Origin: an uncultured Roseibium sp.
GTDB lineage: Bacteria > Pseudomonadota > Alphaproteobacteria > Rhizobiales > Stappiaceae
NCBI RefSeq assembly: GCF_963675985.1
Contig: NZ_OY780958.1
Location: 558,001 to 622,000, forward strand
Length of the DNA stretch: 64,000 nt
Reading direction: 5' to 3'
A program made the position numbers and the translations under genes. Under the pieces are notes generated by a model, which had not been told where the DNA came from, ran no database searches, and saw nothing but the letters and a program-made list of their open reading frames with translations. This document shows positions 1 to 8,473 of the stretch, in pieces. The stretch's first letter is position 1; each line of letters opens with the position of its first letter.

Positions 1-118
1 TGTTGGGTCATCGGGTATCGCTCGTCTGGCTTTCCGGATTCTTTTCAGAATAGGCTATGTACACGTTCTGCGGCAGGCCCGAAAGGCAAGACGCCATCTT
101 TGCGGTGGCCGATCTGTC

Positions 119-1111
119 TCACGCGTGAGCCAGACTGCGGAACTGTTTGCGGTAGCTGGTCGGCGTGATGCCGAGTTCCCGCCCGAAATGATGGCGCAGA
201 TTGGTGGCGCTGCCGAAGCCGCACCGGTCGGCGATGCGGTCGACGGTCTCTGTCGTCTCCTCCAGAAGCTGGCGGGCGCGGCGAAGCCTTTCGGCAAGCA
301 GCCAGCGGGCGGGCGTGGTGCCGGTCGCCGCCTGAAACCGGCGCAGGAACGTGCGTTCGCTCATGCCCGCGCGACGGGCCAGGTCGTAAATGGTCCAGGG
401 CGCTTGAAGGTTCGTCCGCAACTCGTCGAAAAGTGGACTGAGGCGCGATCCCTCGTGGGGCAAGGGAACGCTCACTTCAGAATATTGCGCTTGTCCGCCG
501 TCTCGGTGGGGCGGCACGACGAGACGCCGGGCGACGGAATTGGCGGCTGCCGTGCCATGGTCGCGGCGGACCAGATGCAGGCAGAGGTCGATACCGGCGG
601 CACTTCCGGCGGAAGTGAGGATCCGGCCTTCGTCAACATAAAGCACGTCGGGCACCACCTCCAGTTCCGGATGGCGCTCTCGCAGGGCCTCGGTGTAGCG
701 CCAGTGAGTCGTGACCTTTTTGCCGTGAAGCAAGCCGGTGGCGGCGAGGACGAAGACGCCGGAGCAGATCGACAGCAGCCGGGCGCCTTTTGAATGGGCG
801 GTTCTCAGCGCCTCTACCAGATCCTTCGGCACTTCCGCATCCGCCGAACGCCAACCGGGCACGATAATGGTGCCGGCTTGTTGGAGCACCTCAAGACCGC
901 CATCGACGGTGATCCGAAGGCCTCCGGGCGCGCGTATGTCGCCCGCATCTGCGGACGCGACTGCATAGTCGTACCAGCCGTCGCCCATCTCCGGTCGGGG
1001 CAGGCCGAAAACCTCGTAGGCCACGCCAAATTCGAAGAGGCACAGGCCGTCGTAGGCGAGGGCGGCAACAAGCGGATTGGAAGGCGGTTTGGGCTGTTGC
1101 GTGTTTGGCAT
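119..1111 (-). CDS. ftrA: FtrA/GlxA-type AraC-family transcriptional regulator
   Basis: The N-terminal half is a DJ-1/PfpI-like domain of the GlxA type (motif LLSICSGVFVLAATGLL, then TTHWRYTEAL and TSAGSAAGIDLCLHLVRRD). The C-terminal ~100 residues are an AraC helix-turn-helix (MSERTFLRRFQAATGTTPARW, then IADRCGFGSATNLRHHF). These sequences match the FtrA subgroup as I know it. An upstream TTG at 1132 is possible, but the ATG at 1111 gives the usual FtrA N-terminus. The gene is divergent from a rhodanese, a common arrangement for FtrA, which suggests that it regulates that gene. The ligand is unknown. Confidence 0.9.
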   Translation of the reverse strand: MPNTQQPKPPSNPLVAALAYDGLCLFEFGVAYEVFGLPRPEMGDGWYDYAVASADAGDIRAPGGLRITVDGGLEVLQQAGTIIVPGWRSADAEVPKDLVEALRTAHSKGARLLSICSGVFVLAATGLLHGKKVTTHWRYTEALRERHPELEVVPDVLYVDEGRILTSAGSAAGIDLCLHLVRRDHGTAAANSVARRLVVPPHRDGGQAQYSEVSVPLPHEGSRLSPLFDELRTNLQAPWTIYDLARRAGMSERTFLRRFQAATGTTPARWLLAERLRRARQLLEETTETVDRIADRCGFGSATNLRHHFGRELGITPTSYRKQFRSLAHA

Positions 1112-1211
1112 GAATTTTACGATAGATGGCAATCTTGCCAGCGGTCAATCGCCGATTGACCGGATAGGACTGACGACAGCGATCGCACCATCTGTTTCAA
1201 GGAGACGTTTC

Positions 1212-1631
1212 ATGAGTGTCGTCAGCGCGATACCGGCCGCGAAGCCGCAGCAAGCCATTGATCACTTCAGCCATCGGCTTTCCGTCGAAACCGATTGCGA
1301 TGACGTCGCCTCGGCGCTGCGGTCGGGCGAACAGGACTTCGTGCTCCTGCATGTGGTCGGGTCTCCGGAAGCCTATGAACGGCGTCACGTTCCCGGCGCC
1401 CTGCATCTGCCCCACAAGGAGATCGACAAGGCGCGGATGGCGCAGTGGCCGCAAGAGACGCTGTTCGTCGCCTATTGTGCCGGTCCCCACTGCAACGGCG
1501 CCGACAAGGCTGCGCTGCAGTTGGCCAAGCTCGGCCGGCCTGTGAAAATCATGATCGGCGGCCTGACCGGCTGGGACGACGAGGGGCTGCCTTTTGCCAC
1601 GGGTCGGGAACCGGGCTCGATCACCGGATGA
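1212..1631 (+). CDS. Rhodanese-like sulfurtransferase
   Basis: A single rhodanese domain of 139 residues. The active-site loop reads YCAGPHCNGADKAA, with the catalytic Cys in the CAGPHCNG segment. Upstream is the typical HVPGALHLPHKEID substructure, and the C-terminal part MIGGLTGWDDEGLPF is canonical. The start at 1212 has an AAGGAG site just upstream; longer in-frame starts lack one. It would transfer sulfane sulfur to a thiophilic acceptor in the cytoplasm. It is divergent from the FtrA-type regulator, which probably controls it. Confidence 0.9.
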   Translation: MSVVSAIPAAKPQQAIDHFSHRLSVETDCDDVASALRSGEQDFVLLHVVGSPEAYERRHVPGALHLPHKEIDKARMAQWPQETLFVAYCAGPHCNGADKAALQLAKLGRPVKIMIGGLTGWDDEGLPFATGREPGSITG

Positions 1632-1721
1632 TTGGGAGGCAGGAGAACTCGTAATCGTCCTTATGGTTCTGTTATACCTCTCTTTCTATAAAGGGCTCCG
1701 ACACGATCCGGGGAGGGAACC

Positions 1722-2066
1722 ATGCACCGCAGGCTTTTGACCGCTGCAATAGGCGTAATGATGATTCTGGCGGCACAGACAGCATCGGCTGAGACCTATC
1801 CGACCGATCCGGTCTCGGTCGCAACGGGCCTGGAACTGGCTGAAATTTATTGCGCGACTTGCCATGCGGTCGAAAAGGACGACGAAAGCAAGATCGAGGG
1901 GGCGCCCGCCTTCCGGGATCTGTCCAAACGTTATCCACTGGAGGATCTGGAAGAGAGCCTCGCCGAAGGGATCGTCACCGGCCACGAAGGCATGCCGGAA
2001 TTTTCCTTCAGTTCCGAGGATATCGACGCTTTTCTGGGCTATCTGACGTCGATCCAGAGTAAATAG
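1722..2066 (+). CDS. Small periplasmic class I cytochrome c
   Basis: 114 residues with an N-terminal signal peptide (cleavage likely after TASA), a haem-binding CATCH motif near residues 45-49 and a candidate axial Met in GHEGMPEF near residue 92. The fold size matches a single-haem cytochrome c. It probably acts as a periplasmic electron carrier; the partner cannot be told from the context, as neighbours are unrelated. Confidence 0.85.
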   Translation: MHRRLLTAAIGVMMILAAQTASAETYPTDPVSVATGLELAEIYCATCHAVEKDDESKIEGAPAFRDLSKRYPLEDLEESLAEGIVTGHEGMPEFSFSSEDIDAFLGYLTSIQSK

Positions 2067-2194
2067 CGGACTGGTAGCACTCTTTGGTATATGCTGCTAA
2101 GCCTCTGATATAATTCGTTAAATTGACATTAATTAAGAGTGCGTTAACCTGATTGCGTGGACACTTTTTCATCGTGAATGAAAGTGAGGCAATC

Positions 2195-2467
2195 ATGAAG
2201 GTTGGTTCGGATTTTCAAAAACGTATCCTCGGCTACGGACTGCTCACAGCCGAGATCCTCTACCGGCTTCCCGATCATCCCAAGTTCCTGCAAAGCTTCC
2301 TGTGGCAAACGGAAGACCTTGCCCCGCATTTTCCCGAATTGAAGAAGTTTCTGGGCTTCTGGGAGAAGGAAATCGAGGGCCGGATCCATTCGGTCCGGAT
2401 CGCGCATCAGGACCTTCTCGAACCGGTCGACTATCGCTATGCCAACGGCGAAATCATGGTTCATTAG
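2195..2467 (+). CDS. Usg-like family protein
   Basis: A 90-residue soluble protein. The core GYGLLTAEILYRLPDHP, the LAPHFPEL segment and IEGRIHSVRIAHQ match the Usg family, first seen near the Caulobacter trp operon. Its biochemical function is not known. The ATG at 2195 is preceded by AGTGAGG, so it is preferred over the TTG at 2153. It converges on the methyltransferase gene. Confidence 0.85.
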   Translation: MKVGSDFQKRILGYGLLTAEILYRLPDHPKFLQSFLWQTEDLAPHFPELKKFLGFWEKEIEGRIHSVRIAHQDLLEPVDYRYANGEIMVH

Positions 2468-2475
2468 ATGGCAGA

Positions 2476-3294
2476 TTAGCTGCGATTGGTGAGTCCGAGA
2501 CCTTCGCCGTCGCGCATGACAGCGCGGGACTGGTCGGTAAAATCCGAGCCGTCGCCCTTGTGCAGCACGAAACCCGGCTGAAGCTGCAGCGCAGCCTTGC
2601 TGGCGCGGATGGCGCGGATCAGGATGCGGGTTGCCGGGGCGTCGGGACGCGGGCGCAAGGGGATCACATCAACGGCGCCGAACCGGCCGGTCAGGACGTC
2701 GAGCAGTTCGCGCAATCCGTCAGCCCTGAAGATCACCGTCAGGCTGCCGCCTTCTCGCAGGATGTCGGTCGCCGTCTTTGCCCAGGGTTCCAGGCCGCGG
2801 TCGTCCAGCATATGCGCGCTCGCCCGGGCCAGGGCCGGAGAGGCCCTGAAGGCTCCCGGCGGATAATAGGGCGGGTTCATTATGACATGGTCGGCCATGC
2901 CCGGTGTCAGCCCGGCCGCATGGCGTTCGCTGCCTTTGGCGGTGATGTCCGCCTCCAGCACCCTCACCCTGTCGGCGAAGGCCGAATTGGCCGGGTCGGC
3001 CAGGGCCTCGCGAGCAAGGCTGAGCACCAGCGGATCGAGTTCGACCAGGGTCACGTTGATATCGGCCAACCGGGCAGCAGCGCAAAGGCCGGCAGTGCCT
3101 ACACCCGCCCCCAGGTCCACGACATGGCCTTTGGTGCCGTCGGGCAGGGCGGCGGCCAGATAGACCGCATCCAGTCCGGCCCGGTGCCGTCCCTTTTTCG
3201 GCTGATGCACGTGAACGAGGCCGCCGAGGAAGGCGTCGCGGGTGGTTTCCTGGGCAAGACCGGTTGCGTCCGGATCGTCGGGAGTATCGGTCAT
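2476..3294 (-). CDS. tRNA1(Val) N6-adenine methyltransferase-like protein
   Basis: A class I SAM-dependent methyltransferase. Motif I is VVDLGAGVGTAGL, and the catalytic NPPYY motif sits in VIMNPPYYPPGAF, typical of N6-adenine methyltransferases of the TrmN6/YfiC group. Length 272 residues is usual for alphaproteobacterial members. It shares one base with the upstream DUF2007 gene (stop/start overlap), so the two are co-transcribed. The substrate is inferred from the family. Confidence 0.85.
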   Translation of the reverse strand: MTDTPDDPDATGLAQETTRDAFLGGLVHVHQPKKGRHRAGLDAVYLAAALPDGTKGHVVDLGAGVGTAGLCAAARLADINVTLVELDPLVLSLAREALADPANSAFADRVRVLEADITAKGSERHAAGLTPGMADHVIMNPPYYPPGAFRASPALARASAHMLDDRGLEPWAKTATDILREGGSLTVIFRADGLRELLDVLTGRFGAVDVIPLRPRPDAPATRILIRAIRASKAALQLQPGFVLHKGDGSDFTDQSRAVMRDGEGLGLTNRS

Positions 3295-3533
3295 CAGAAG
3301 GCGGAAGGGTTATCGGAGCGCAATTCGTGGGCAAGGCCCGCGTCGATGATCAGTTGTCGTGCGACCGCGATCTGGTCGCTGTCCACCAGCAGCCGGCGCG
3401 GGATCATGAGGATAGACCCTTCCAGAGTGCTCATATTGTTGTCTGCAACGAAATACCGGATGCCGGCCTCGCCGAGCAGCGATTCCAGGAAGGAAATGAG
3501 CACCGGGTCGTTGGTTCGCAGCAGTTCTTCCAT
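3294..3533 (-). CDS. DUF2007 domain protein
   Basis: 79 residues. The pattern of a short N-terminal TND.. segment, GIRYFVADNNMSTLEGS and LMIPRRLLVDSDQIAVARQLI is that of DUF2007, called a putative signal-transducing protein family. It precedes and overlaps the methyltransferase gene by one base, an arrangement conserved in alphaproteobacteria. No enzymatic residues are evident. Confidence 0.85.
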   Translation of the reverse strand: MEELLRTNDPVLISFLESLLGEAGIRYFVADNNMSTLEGSILMIPRRLLVDSDQIAVARQLIIDAGLAHELRSDNPSAF

Positions 3534-3693
3534 GCAGACCTTGTCAGTTTGTGAATTTGCCGCAGGCCGAAACGCTGTTAAAAACCAGCAAAACCTACTA
3601 GCAGCCGCTTTTCAAGCCCCGGCGACCGATTGCTCCCTTGCCCAAGGCTTATCGCCGCCATATTGTCCGCACAACAAGAAAACAGGAGTGCCT

Positions 3694-4713
3694 TTGGTGG
3701 CCGTTGTCGCATCTATGACCGACCCTAAATCCGTTCAGCCCGGAATTCAGTCACTCGTCGACCTGGTTTCGGGGGGCATGGACCAGGTGAATCAGATCAT
3801 CCTGTCGAAGGCCGGGTCCAATGTGGACCTGATCCCGGAGATCGCCAAGCATCTGATTTCTTCCGGTGGAAAGCGGCTGCGCCCCATGCTGACGCTGGCT
3901 TGCGCCGACATGTTCGGGTATCAGGGCGACGGCCACGTGACCCTCGCGGCCAGCGTGGAGTTCATGCACACCGCGACGCTGCTTCACGATGATGTGGTCG
4001 ACGAAAGCGACATGCGCCGCGGCAAGCTGGCAGCGCGCAAGTTATGGGGCAATCAGGCCAGCGTGCTGGTTGGAGATTACCTGCTCGGCCAGGCCTTCAA
4101 GATGATGGTCGACGTAGGCTCGCTCGAAGCCCTGCGCATCCTGTCGGAGGCCTCTGCGATCATCGCGGAGGGCGAGGTGATGCAGCTCGGCGCGGCCAAG
4201 GATATCGGTACGACCGAAGCCCAGTATCTGAAGGTGATCGAGGCCAAGACGGCGGCGCTGTTTGCGGCAGCCGCCGAAGTCGGCCCGGTGGTGGCCGGCG
4301 AAAGTGCCGAGATGAAACAGGCGGCGCGAAGCTACGGCATGGAACTGGGCCTGGCCTTTCAGCTGGTCGACGACGCTCTCGACTACGGCGGCTCCAGCGC
4401 GGATCTCGGCAAGGACATCGGCGACGATTTCCGTGAAGGCAAGATCACCTTGCCCGTCGTCTTCGCCATTCAGCGTGGCGGCGACGAGGACGCAGCGTTC
4501 TGGAAGCGTTGCCTGGAAACCGACGGCATCGAGGATGGCGACCTGGACCATGCCATCGAGCTGATGACCAGATACGACGCCATCGCCGATACGGTCGAAC
4601 GCGCACGCAGCTACGGCGACAGCGCCTTGAAGGCACTGGACCGGCTCCCTGCCGGTACCCACCAGACCGCCCTGGCGGAAGCCGTCGCTTTCTGCATTTC
4701 CCGGGTAAGCTAA
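3694..4713 (+). CDS. ispB: Octaprenyl/decaprenyl diphosphate synthase
   Basis: A trans-isoprenyl diphosphate synthase that builds the ubiquinone side chain from IPP. It has the first Asp-rich motif LLHDDVVDESDMRRG and the second LVDDALDYGG, plus GGKRLRPML near the N-terminus. About 339 residues. The frame stays open far upstream, but that extension is antisense to the methyltransferase gene. A TTG at 3694 (or GTG 3697) follows an AGGAG site and gives the usual N-terminal MVAVV-type lead; an ATG at 3715 is the alternative. Chain length cannot be read from the sequence with certainty. Confidence 0.9.
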   Translation: MVAVVASMTDPKSVQPGIQSLVDLVSGGMDQVNQIILSKAGSNVDLIPEIAKHLISSGGKRLRPMLTLACADMFGYQGDGHVTLAASVEFMHTATLLHDDVVDESDMRRGKLAARKLWGNQASVLVGDYLLGQAFKMMVDVGSLEALRILSEASAIIAEGEVMQLGAAKDIGTTEAQYLKVIEAKTAALFAAAAEVGPVVAGESAEMKQAARSYGMELGLAFQLVDDALDYGGSSADLGKDIGDDFREGKITLPVVFAIQRGGDEDAAFWKRCLETDGIEDGDLDHAIELMTRYDAIADTVERARSYGDSALKALDRLPAGTHQTALAEAVAFCISRVS

Positions 4714-4753
4714 GCCGATTGACCCGGCTACAGCCGTATCGCCCGGCCTGAAC

Positions 4754-5422
4754 CTAGACCTGCAGGCGCGAGGCCAGCGGGGTGTCGATGTCCTGTGGGT
4801 GCGTGACGATTGCCTCAAGCGCCAGACGGACGCCCTGGGCAGCGGTTTCCGCCGACATGCTCGGCGCACCGAGATTTTCCGGCAGGGCGGCAATCTGGGG
4901 CAGGTGCGGCAGGTGAATCCAGCCCGCGCGCACCGGAAGTCTCGCCGAGGCGATGTGGTGCATGATGCCGTAGAAGAGGTGATTGCAACAGAACGTGCCG
5001 GGCGCATCGGAAATATCGGCCGGGATGCCGCCCTCGCGCATGGCATGGACCATGGCCCGGATCGGCAGATTGCTGTGATAGGCGACCGGCCCGTCCGGAG
5101 CGGTCGGGGCATCCTGGAGGGTTACGCCGGCATTGTCCTTCAGGCCGTAACGGCTGGAATCGTTCAGGTTCTGTGCGATTCTTTCCACCGTGACCATCGC
5201 CCGTCCGCCAAACTCCCCCATCATGACAACGGTAGATGCCCCGGTTTCGGCCATGGCGTCGCGCACCGTGTCGATACAGACGAAAAACGTGTTGGGAATG
5301 ATCCGGGAGATGATCGATGCGTTGCCGATAGTCTCGCCATCGAGCAGCCGAGCCACATGTTCCGCCGGATTGACCGCCGTGTTGCCATAGGCTTCAAACC
5401 CCGTCAGCAGGATGGTCTCCAT
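4754..5422 (-). CDS. pcp: Pyroglutamyl-peptidase I (C15 family)
   Basis: 222 residues starting METILLTGFEAYG, the C15 signature for the N-terminal strand. The catalytic triad is readable: Glu in VTVERIAQN (about residue 80), Cys in GTFCCNHLFY (about 146) and His in AGWIHLPHLP (about 170). It would remove N-terminal pyroglutamate from peptides in the cytoplasm. Confidence 0.88.
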   Translation of the reverse strand: METILLTGFEAYGNTAVNPAEHVARLLDGETIGNASIISRIIPNTFFVCIDTVRDAMAETGASTVVMMGEFGGRAMVTVERIAQNLNDSSRYGLKDNAGVTLQDAPTAPDGPVAYHSNLPIRAMVHAMREGGIPADISDAPGTFCCNHLFYGIMHHIASARLPVRAGWIHLPHLPQIAALPENLGAPSMSAETAAQGVRLALEAIVTHPQDIDTPLASRLQV

Positions 5423-5492
5423 CGGCGGGCCTCCTTTCCCTCTTTGTGATTTCTATCAGCGATCGAGTGATCCGCTATCGGATGGACACCCT

Positions 5493-6368
5493 TTATAGCC
5501 TTCCGGACGCAATCCACCAGTCCGGGTGTCTCGAAGCGACGGCTTCGGCGATCCCGGATTCCTTGCCCGGGGCGCAAAGGGCAAAGCAGGTGGCGCCGGA
5601 TCCGGACATGCGGGCGAACAGGACGTCCGGCAGAGCGCTCAGGGTCGCGATCACGTCGGCGATTGCGGGGCACAGGGCTTCCGCTGCGGCCTGCATGTCG
5701 TTGCGGGTCTGCTCCAGATAGCCACAAAGGCCGGCCAGGTCAGGGAAGTCCTCCGGAAGGTTCGGAAGGGGCGGATTGTCTCGCTTTGTCATCGTTTTGA
5801 AGACGGCGGGTGTGGAGACGGCTTCCATCGGGTTGACCAGGACGATCCCAGCGGGAGGCATGGCCGGAGCCGGTGTCAGCAGGTCACCAATACCGCTCAT
5901 GCGCGCAGGTTTCTGCAAGAGGCACACCGGAACGTCGGCGCCGAGCGCGAGTGCAAGGTGAAGGCGCTGCTGTCGAGGCAGCGATCGTCTGGTGAAGCGC
6001 TCCATGAGACGGAGTGCGGCTGCCGCATCGGCCGATCCTCCGCCGATTCCCGAAGCCACCGGGAGATTTTTTTCCAGTGTCAGTCGGACATCAGGCGATG
6101 TACCCGATGTTTCGGCGAAACGATGGATGGCCTTGAGCACCAGGTTTTCCTGTGCGGGTCCCTCGAGCATGGAGGCAAACGGGCCTTCCAGGCGCAGCTC
6201 CGAAACCGTCGCCGGTTCAAGCGACAGCCGGTCGGCGATGTCGGGAAAGACCACCAGCGAATCGAGCAGGTGATAGCCGTCTCCGCGCCGCCCGGTTACG
6301 TGAAGCGCAAGATTGATCTTGGCCCGGGCGGCTTCTGACAAGGCGCCGCCGGTTTCGTCATGCTGCAT
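5493..6368 (-). CDS. ispE: 4-diphosphocytidyl-2-C-methyl-D-erythritol kinase
   Basis: A GHMP kinase of the MEP isoprenoid pathway. The N-terminus AARAKINLALHVTGRRGDGYHLL and the ATP-binding PVASGIGGGSADAAAAL motif are diagnostic; the C-terminal MSGSGATCFAL is the third GHMP motif. At 291 residues it is full length. It follows the TPR protein gene with 8 bp between them, so they probably share a transcript. It makes precursor for the polyprenyl synthase nearby. Confidence 0.93.
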   Translation of the reverse strand: MQHDETGGALSEAARAKINLALHVTGRRGDGYHLLDSLVVFPDIADRLSLEPATVSELRLEGPFASMLEGPAQENLVLKAIHRFAETSGTSPDVRLTLEKNLPVASGIGGGSADAAAALRLMERFTRRSLPRQQRLHLALALGADVPVCLLQKPARMSGIGDLLTPAPAMPPAGIVLVNPMEAVSTPAVFKTMTKRDNPPLPNLPEDFPDLAGLCGYLEQTRNDMQAAAEALCPAIADVIATLSALPDVLFARMSGSGATCFALCAPGKESGIAEAVASRHPDWWIASGRL

Positions 6369-6376
6369 CAGGCCGG

Positions 6377-8197
6377 TCAGCCGCCGTTCTTGTTGCCGTC
6401 GGCCTTGGCTTCGTCGGCCTGTGCGTCATCGAGGCCGCTTGCGATTTTTTTGAGGATCTTCGGCAGGTTTTCCGGTTCCGGGCCCAGGTCGCGCGCATGG
6501 TTCCACTGGAACCGGGCTTCGTTCTTGCGTCCGACCTTCCAATAGGCGTCGCCCAGGTGATCGTTGATGACCGGGTCGGACGGGCGCAATTCGATCGCGC
6601 GCTCCAGTTCCTTGACGGCCTCCTCATATTTTCCGAGGCGGTAGTAGACCCAGCCGAGGCTGTCGACGATATAGCCGTCCGTCGGACGGAGTTTGACGGC
6701 CTTCTTGATCATGCCGAGGGCCTCGTCCAGCTTCAGCCCCTGGTCGACCAGGGAATAGCCAAGGTAGTTGAGAACCAGCGGTTGGTCCTCGAAGAGTTCG
6801 AGTGCTTCGCGGAAGTCGGCTTCGGCCAGATCCCACTTGTCCTGGCGTTCGCGGCAGATGCCGCGGAAATACAGCAGCAGCCAGTGTTCCTTTTGCAGGT
6901 TGCCGTCAAGGGAATCGATTCCCTTCGTGTAAACCGCCTCGGCCTCGTCGAAGATCTTGTGACCGCGCAGGACATTGCCGAGGGAAACAATCGCTTCCAG
7001 TTCGGTCGGATCCTGCTCGATCAGTGCGGACAAATGCTTGCGGGCCTCGTCCACGCGATCCATCGAATTGTAGTTCAGTCCGATCTGGATTTCCGCATCG
7101 CGCTTGAGCGCAGCGTCTTCCGGAACCATTTTCAGAACCTCAATGGCCCGTTCCGGCTGCCCCATACGCTCCAGGAGGCCGCCCAGGCTGACGGCGGCGA
7201 ACTGTGCCTTCGGGTCGAGGTAGAGGGACAGCTGCAGGAATGCGGTTGCAAGTTCCTCCGCGCTGTCGCGGCCGATGGCGGCCCCGAGCCCGTAGAGAAT
7301 TTCCGACATGCCTTCGGCAGGGACGGACACGATCGGCGCGATCGGCGCTCCGGACTCAATCAGATCGCGCGTCTGAGTCAGAAGGGGGTGTCCCTTGAGC
7401 AACCGGTCGTAGTCTTCCAACGCCTTCAGGGCTTCGTCCTTCTTGCCGTTGGCGGCCAGTATCCGCGCATAGGCGTCTACCACGCGAATGGCACCCTGGT
7501 CGGCTTTGTAGGCGATCTGGATCTGTTCGAGTGCTTCGTCGTTCCGTCCGGCCGCCAACAGGATCAGGGCACTGTGATCGGCCTTGAAGACTTCGAACCA
7601 ATCCGGTCCCTTCAACGCGGCAATGGTCGCGAGCGCCTGGTCCACATCGCCGGCGCCATATTGGGCCCAGCCTTTTGCGATGCCGATCGAGAGGTCGGCA
7701 AGCGGTCCGCCCGCGGTGGAGTCGAGAAGCGCCACGGCGTCGTCATAGGAACCATTGCGCATGGCTTCGGCGGCAAGCGTGAGTTGTCCCAGGAAATTCC
7801 GCGAGCCGAGCTTTTCGAGATTGCCGGCGTAGCGGGCGGCATCCTCGATATCCCCGTTTGCGAGTTTCAGGAGGAAGGTGCGCTCAAGCAGGACCGGGTT
7901 CGTGGGGTCGGCTGCGAGCGCTTCTTCGTAAAATGCGGCGGCCTGGGAAAAATCTTTTTCGACGCCGGCGAGTCGGCCTGAGAGATAGCTGCCAGACAGG
8001 GTGACCGGCAAATCCTTCGGCGTGCCGTCCTCTATCTTGGGCTCTCCACCGGTTTCAGCGTACGCCATTGGCGTCAAGCTGCCCAAAGCGGCAGTGCCCA
8101 TCAGCGCAAGAAAAAGAATGCGGAACGGCTTCTTCCGAATTGTCAGCTTCGCGCCGGTGATTTCAGTCATGGAACCTCGCATGCTTGCGGACGTCAT
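6377..8197 (-). CDS. Secreted/periplasmic TPR-repeat protein
   Basis: About 606 residues with an N-terminal hydrophobic signal (FRILFLALMGTAALGSLTPMAYA) followed by a long series of tetratricopeptide repeats; clear ones include LNYLGYSLVDQGLKLDEAL and VDSLGWVYYRLGKYEEAV. TPR solenoids bind protein partners. The ATG at 8197 has a GGAAG site five bases upstream; the ATG at 8170 is an alternative with a weaker site. It lies directly upstream of ispE. Its partner is unknown. Confidence 0.82.
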   Translation of the reverse strand: MTSASMRGSMTEITGAKLTIRKKPFRILFLALMGTAALGSLTPMAYAETGGEPKIEDGTPKDLPVTLSGSYLSGRLAGVEKDFSQAAAFYEEALAADPTNPVLLERTFLLKLANGDIEDAARYAGNLEKLGSRNFLGQLTLAAEAMRNGSYDDAVALLDSTAGGPLADLSIGIAKGWAQYGAGDVDQALATIAALKGPDWFEVFKADHSALILLAAGRNDEALEQIQIAYKADQGAIRVVDAYARILAANGKKDEALKALEDYDRLLKGHPLLTQTRDLIESGAPIAPIVSVPAEGMSEILYGLGAAIGRDSAEELATAFLQLSLYLDPKAQFAAVSLGGLLERMGQPERAIEVLKMVPEDAALKRDAEIQIGLNYNSMDRVDEARKHLSALIEQDPTELEAIVSLGNVLRGHKIFDEAEAVYTKGIDSLDGNLQKEHWLLLYFRGICRERQDKWDLAEADFREALELFEDQPLVLNYLGYSLVDQGLKLDEALGMIKKAVKLRPTDGYIVDSLGWVYYRLGKYEEAVKELERAIELRPSDPVINDHLGDAYWKVGRKNEARFQWNHARDLGPEPENLPKILKKIASGLDDAQADEAKADGNKNGG

Positions 8198-8473
8198 AGT
8201 TACTTCCGCACATAGTATAGGCCCGACAATGGCCCCTTTAAGGCCCCCGGGCAAGGGTAAGGCCGGAAAGTCCCCGGAAAGTCCATGGCATGGCCTAAAT
8301 TTGCCAGGGCCCTGACCCTTATCCGTGTTGGGTCTTGTTGCCGCAGCCTTTGGATGTTTGCCGTCTTACTTAAAAAAAAACTTGAGTCAGAAACCGCGGC
8401 ATAGCAGGAATGTGCGGCGCAAAAAGCCCGGTGCACAAGCCTCCGAGGCACGACTCGAGACGGAGAACGACTG

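Noticed and set aside
2302..3693. An open frame extending the polyprenyl synthase to ~800 residues
   Set aside because: The extension is antisense to the methyltransferase and DUF2007 genes and matches no domain; the enzyme is complete from 3694.
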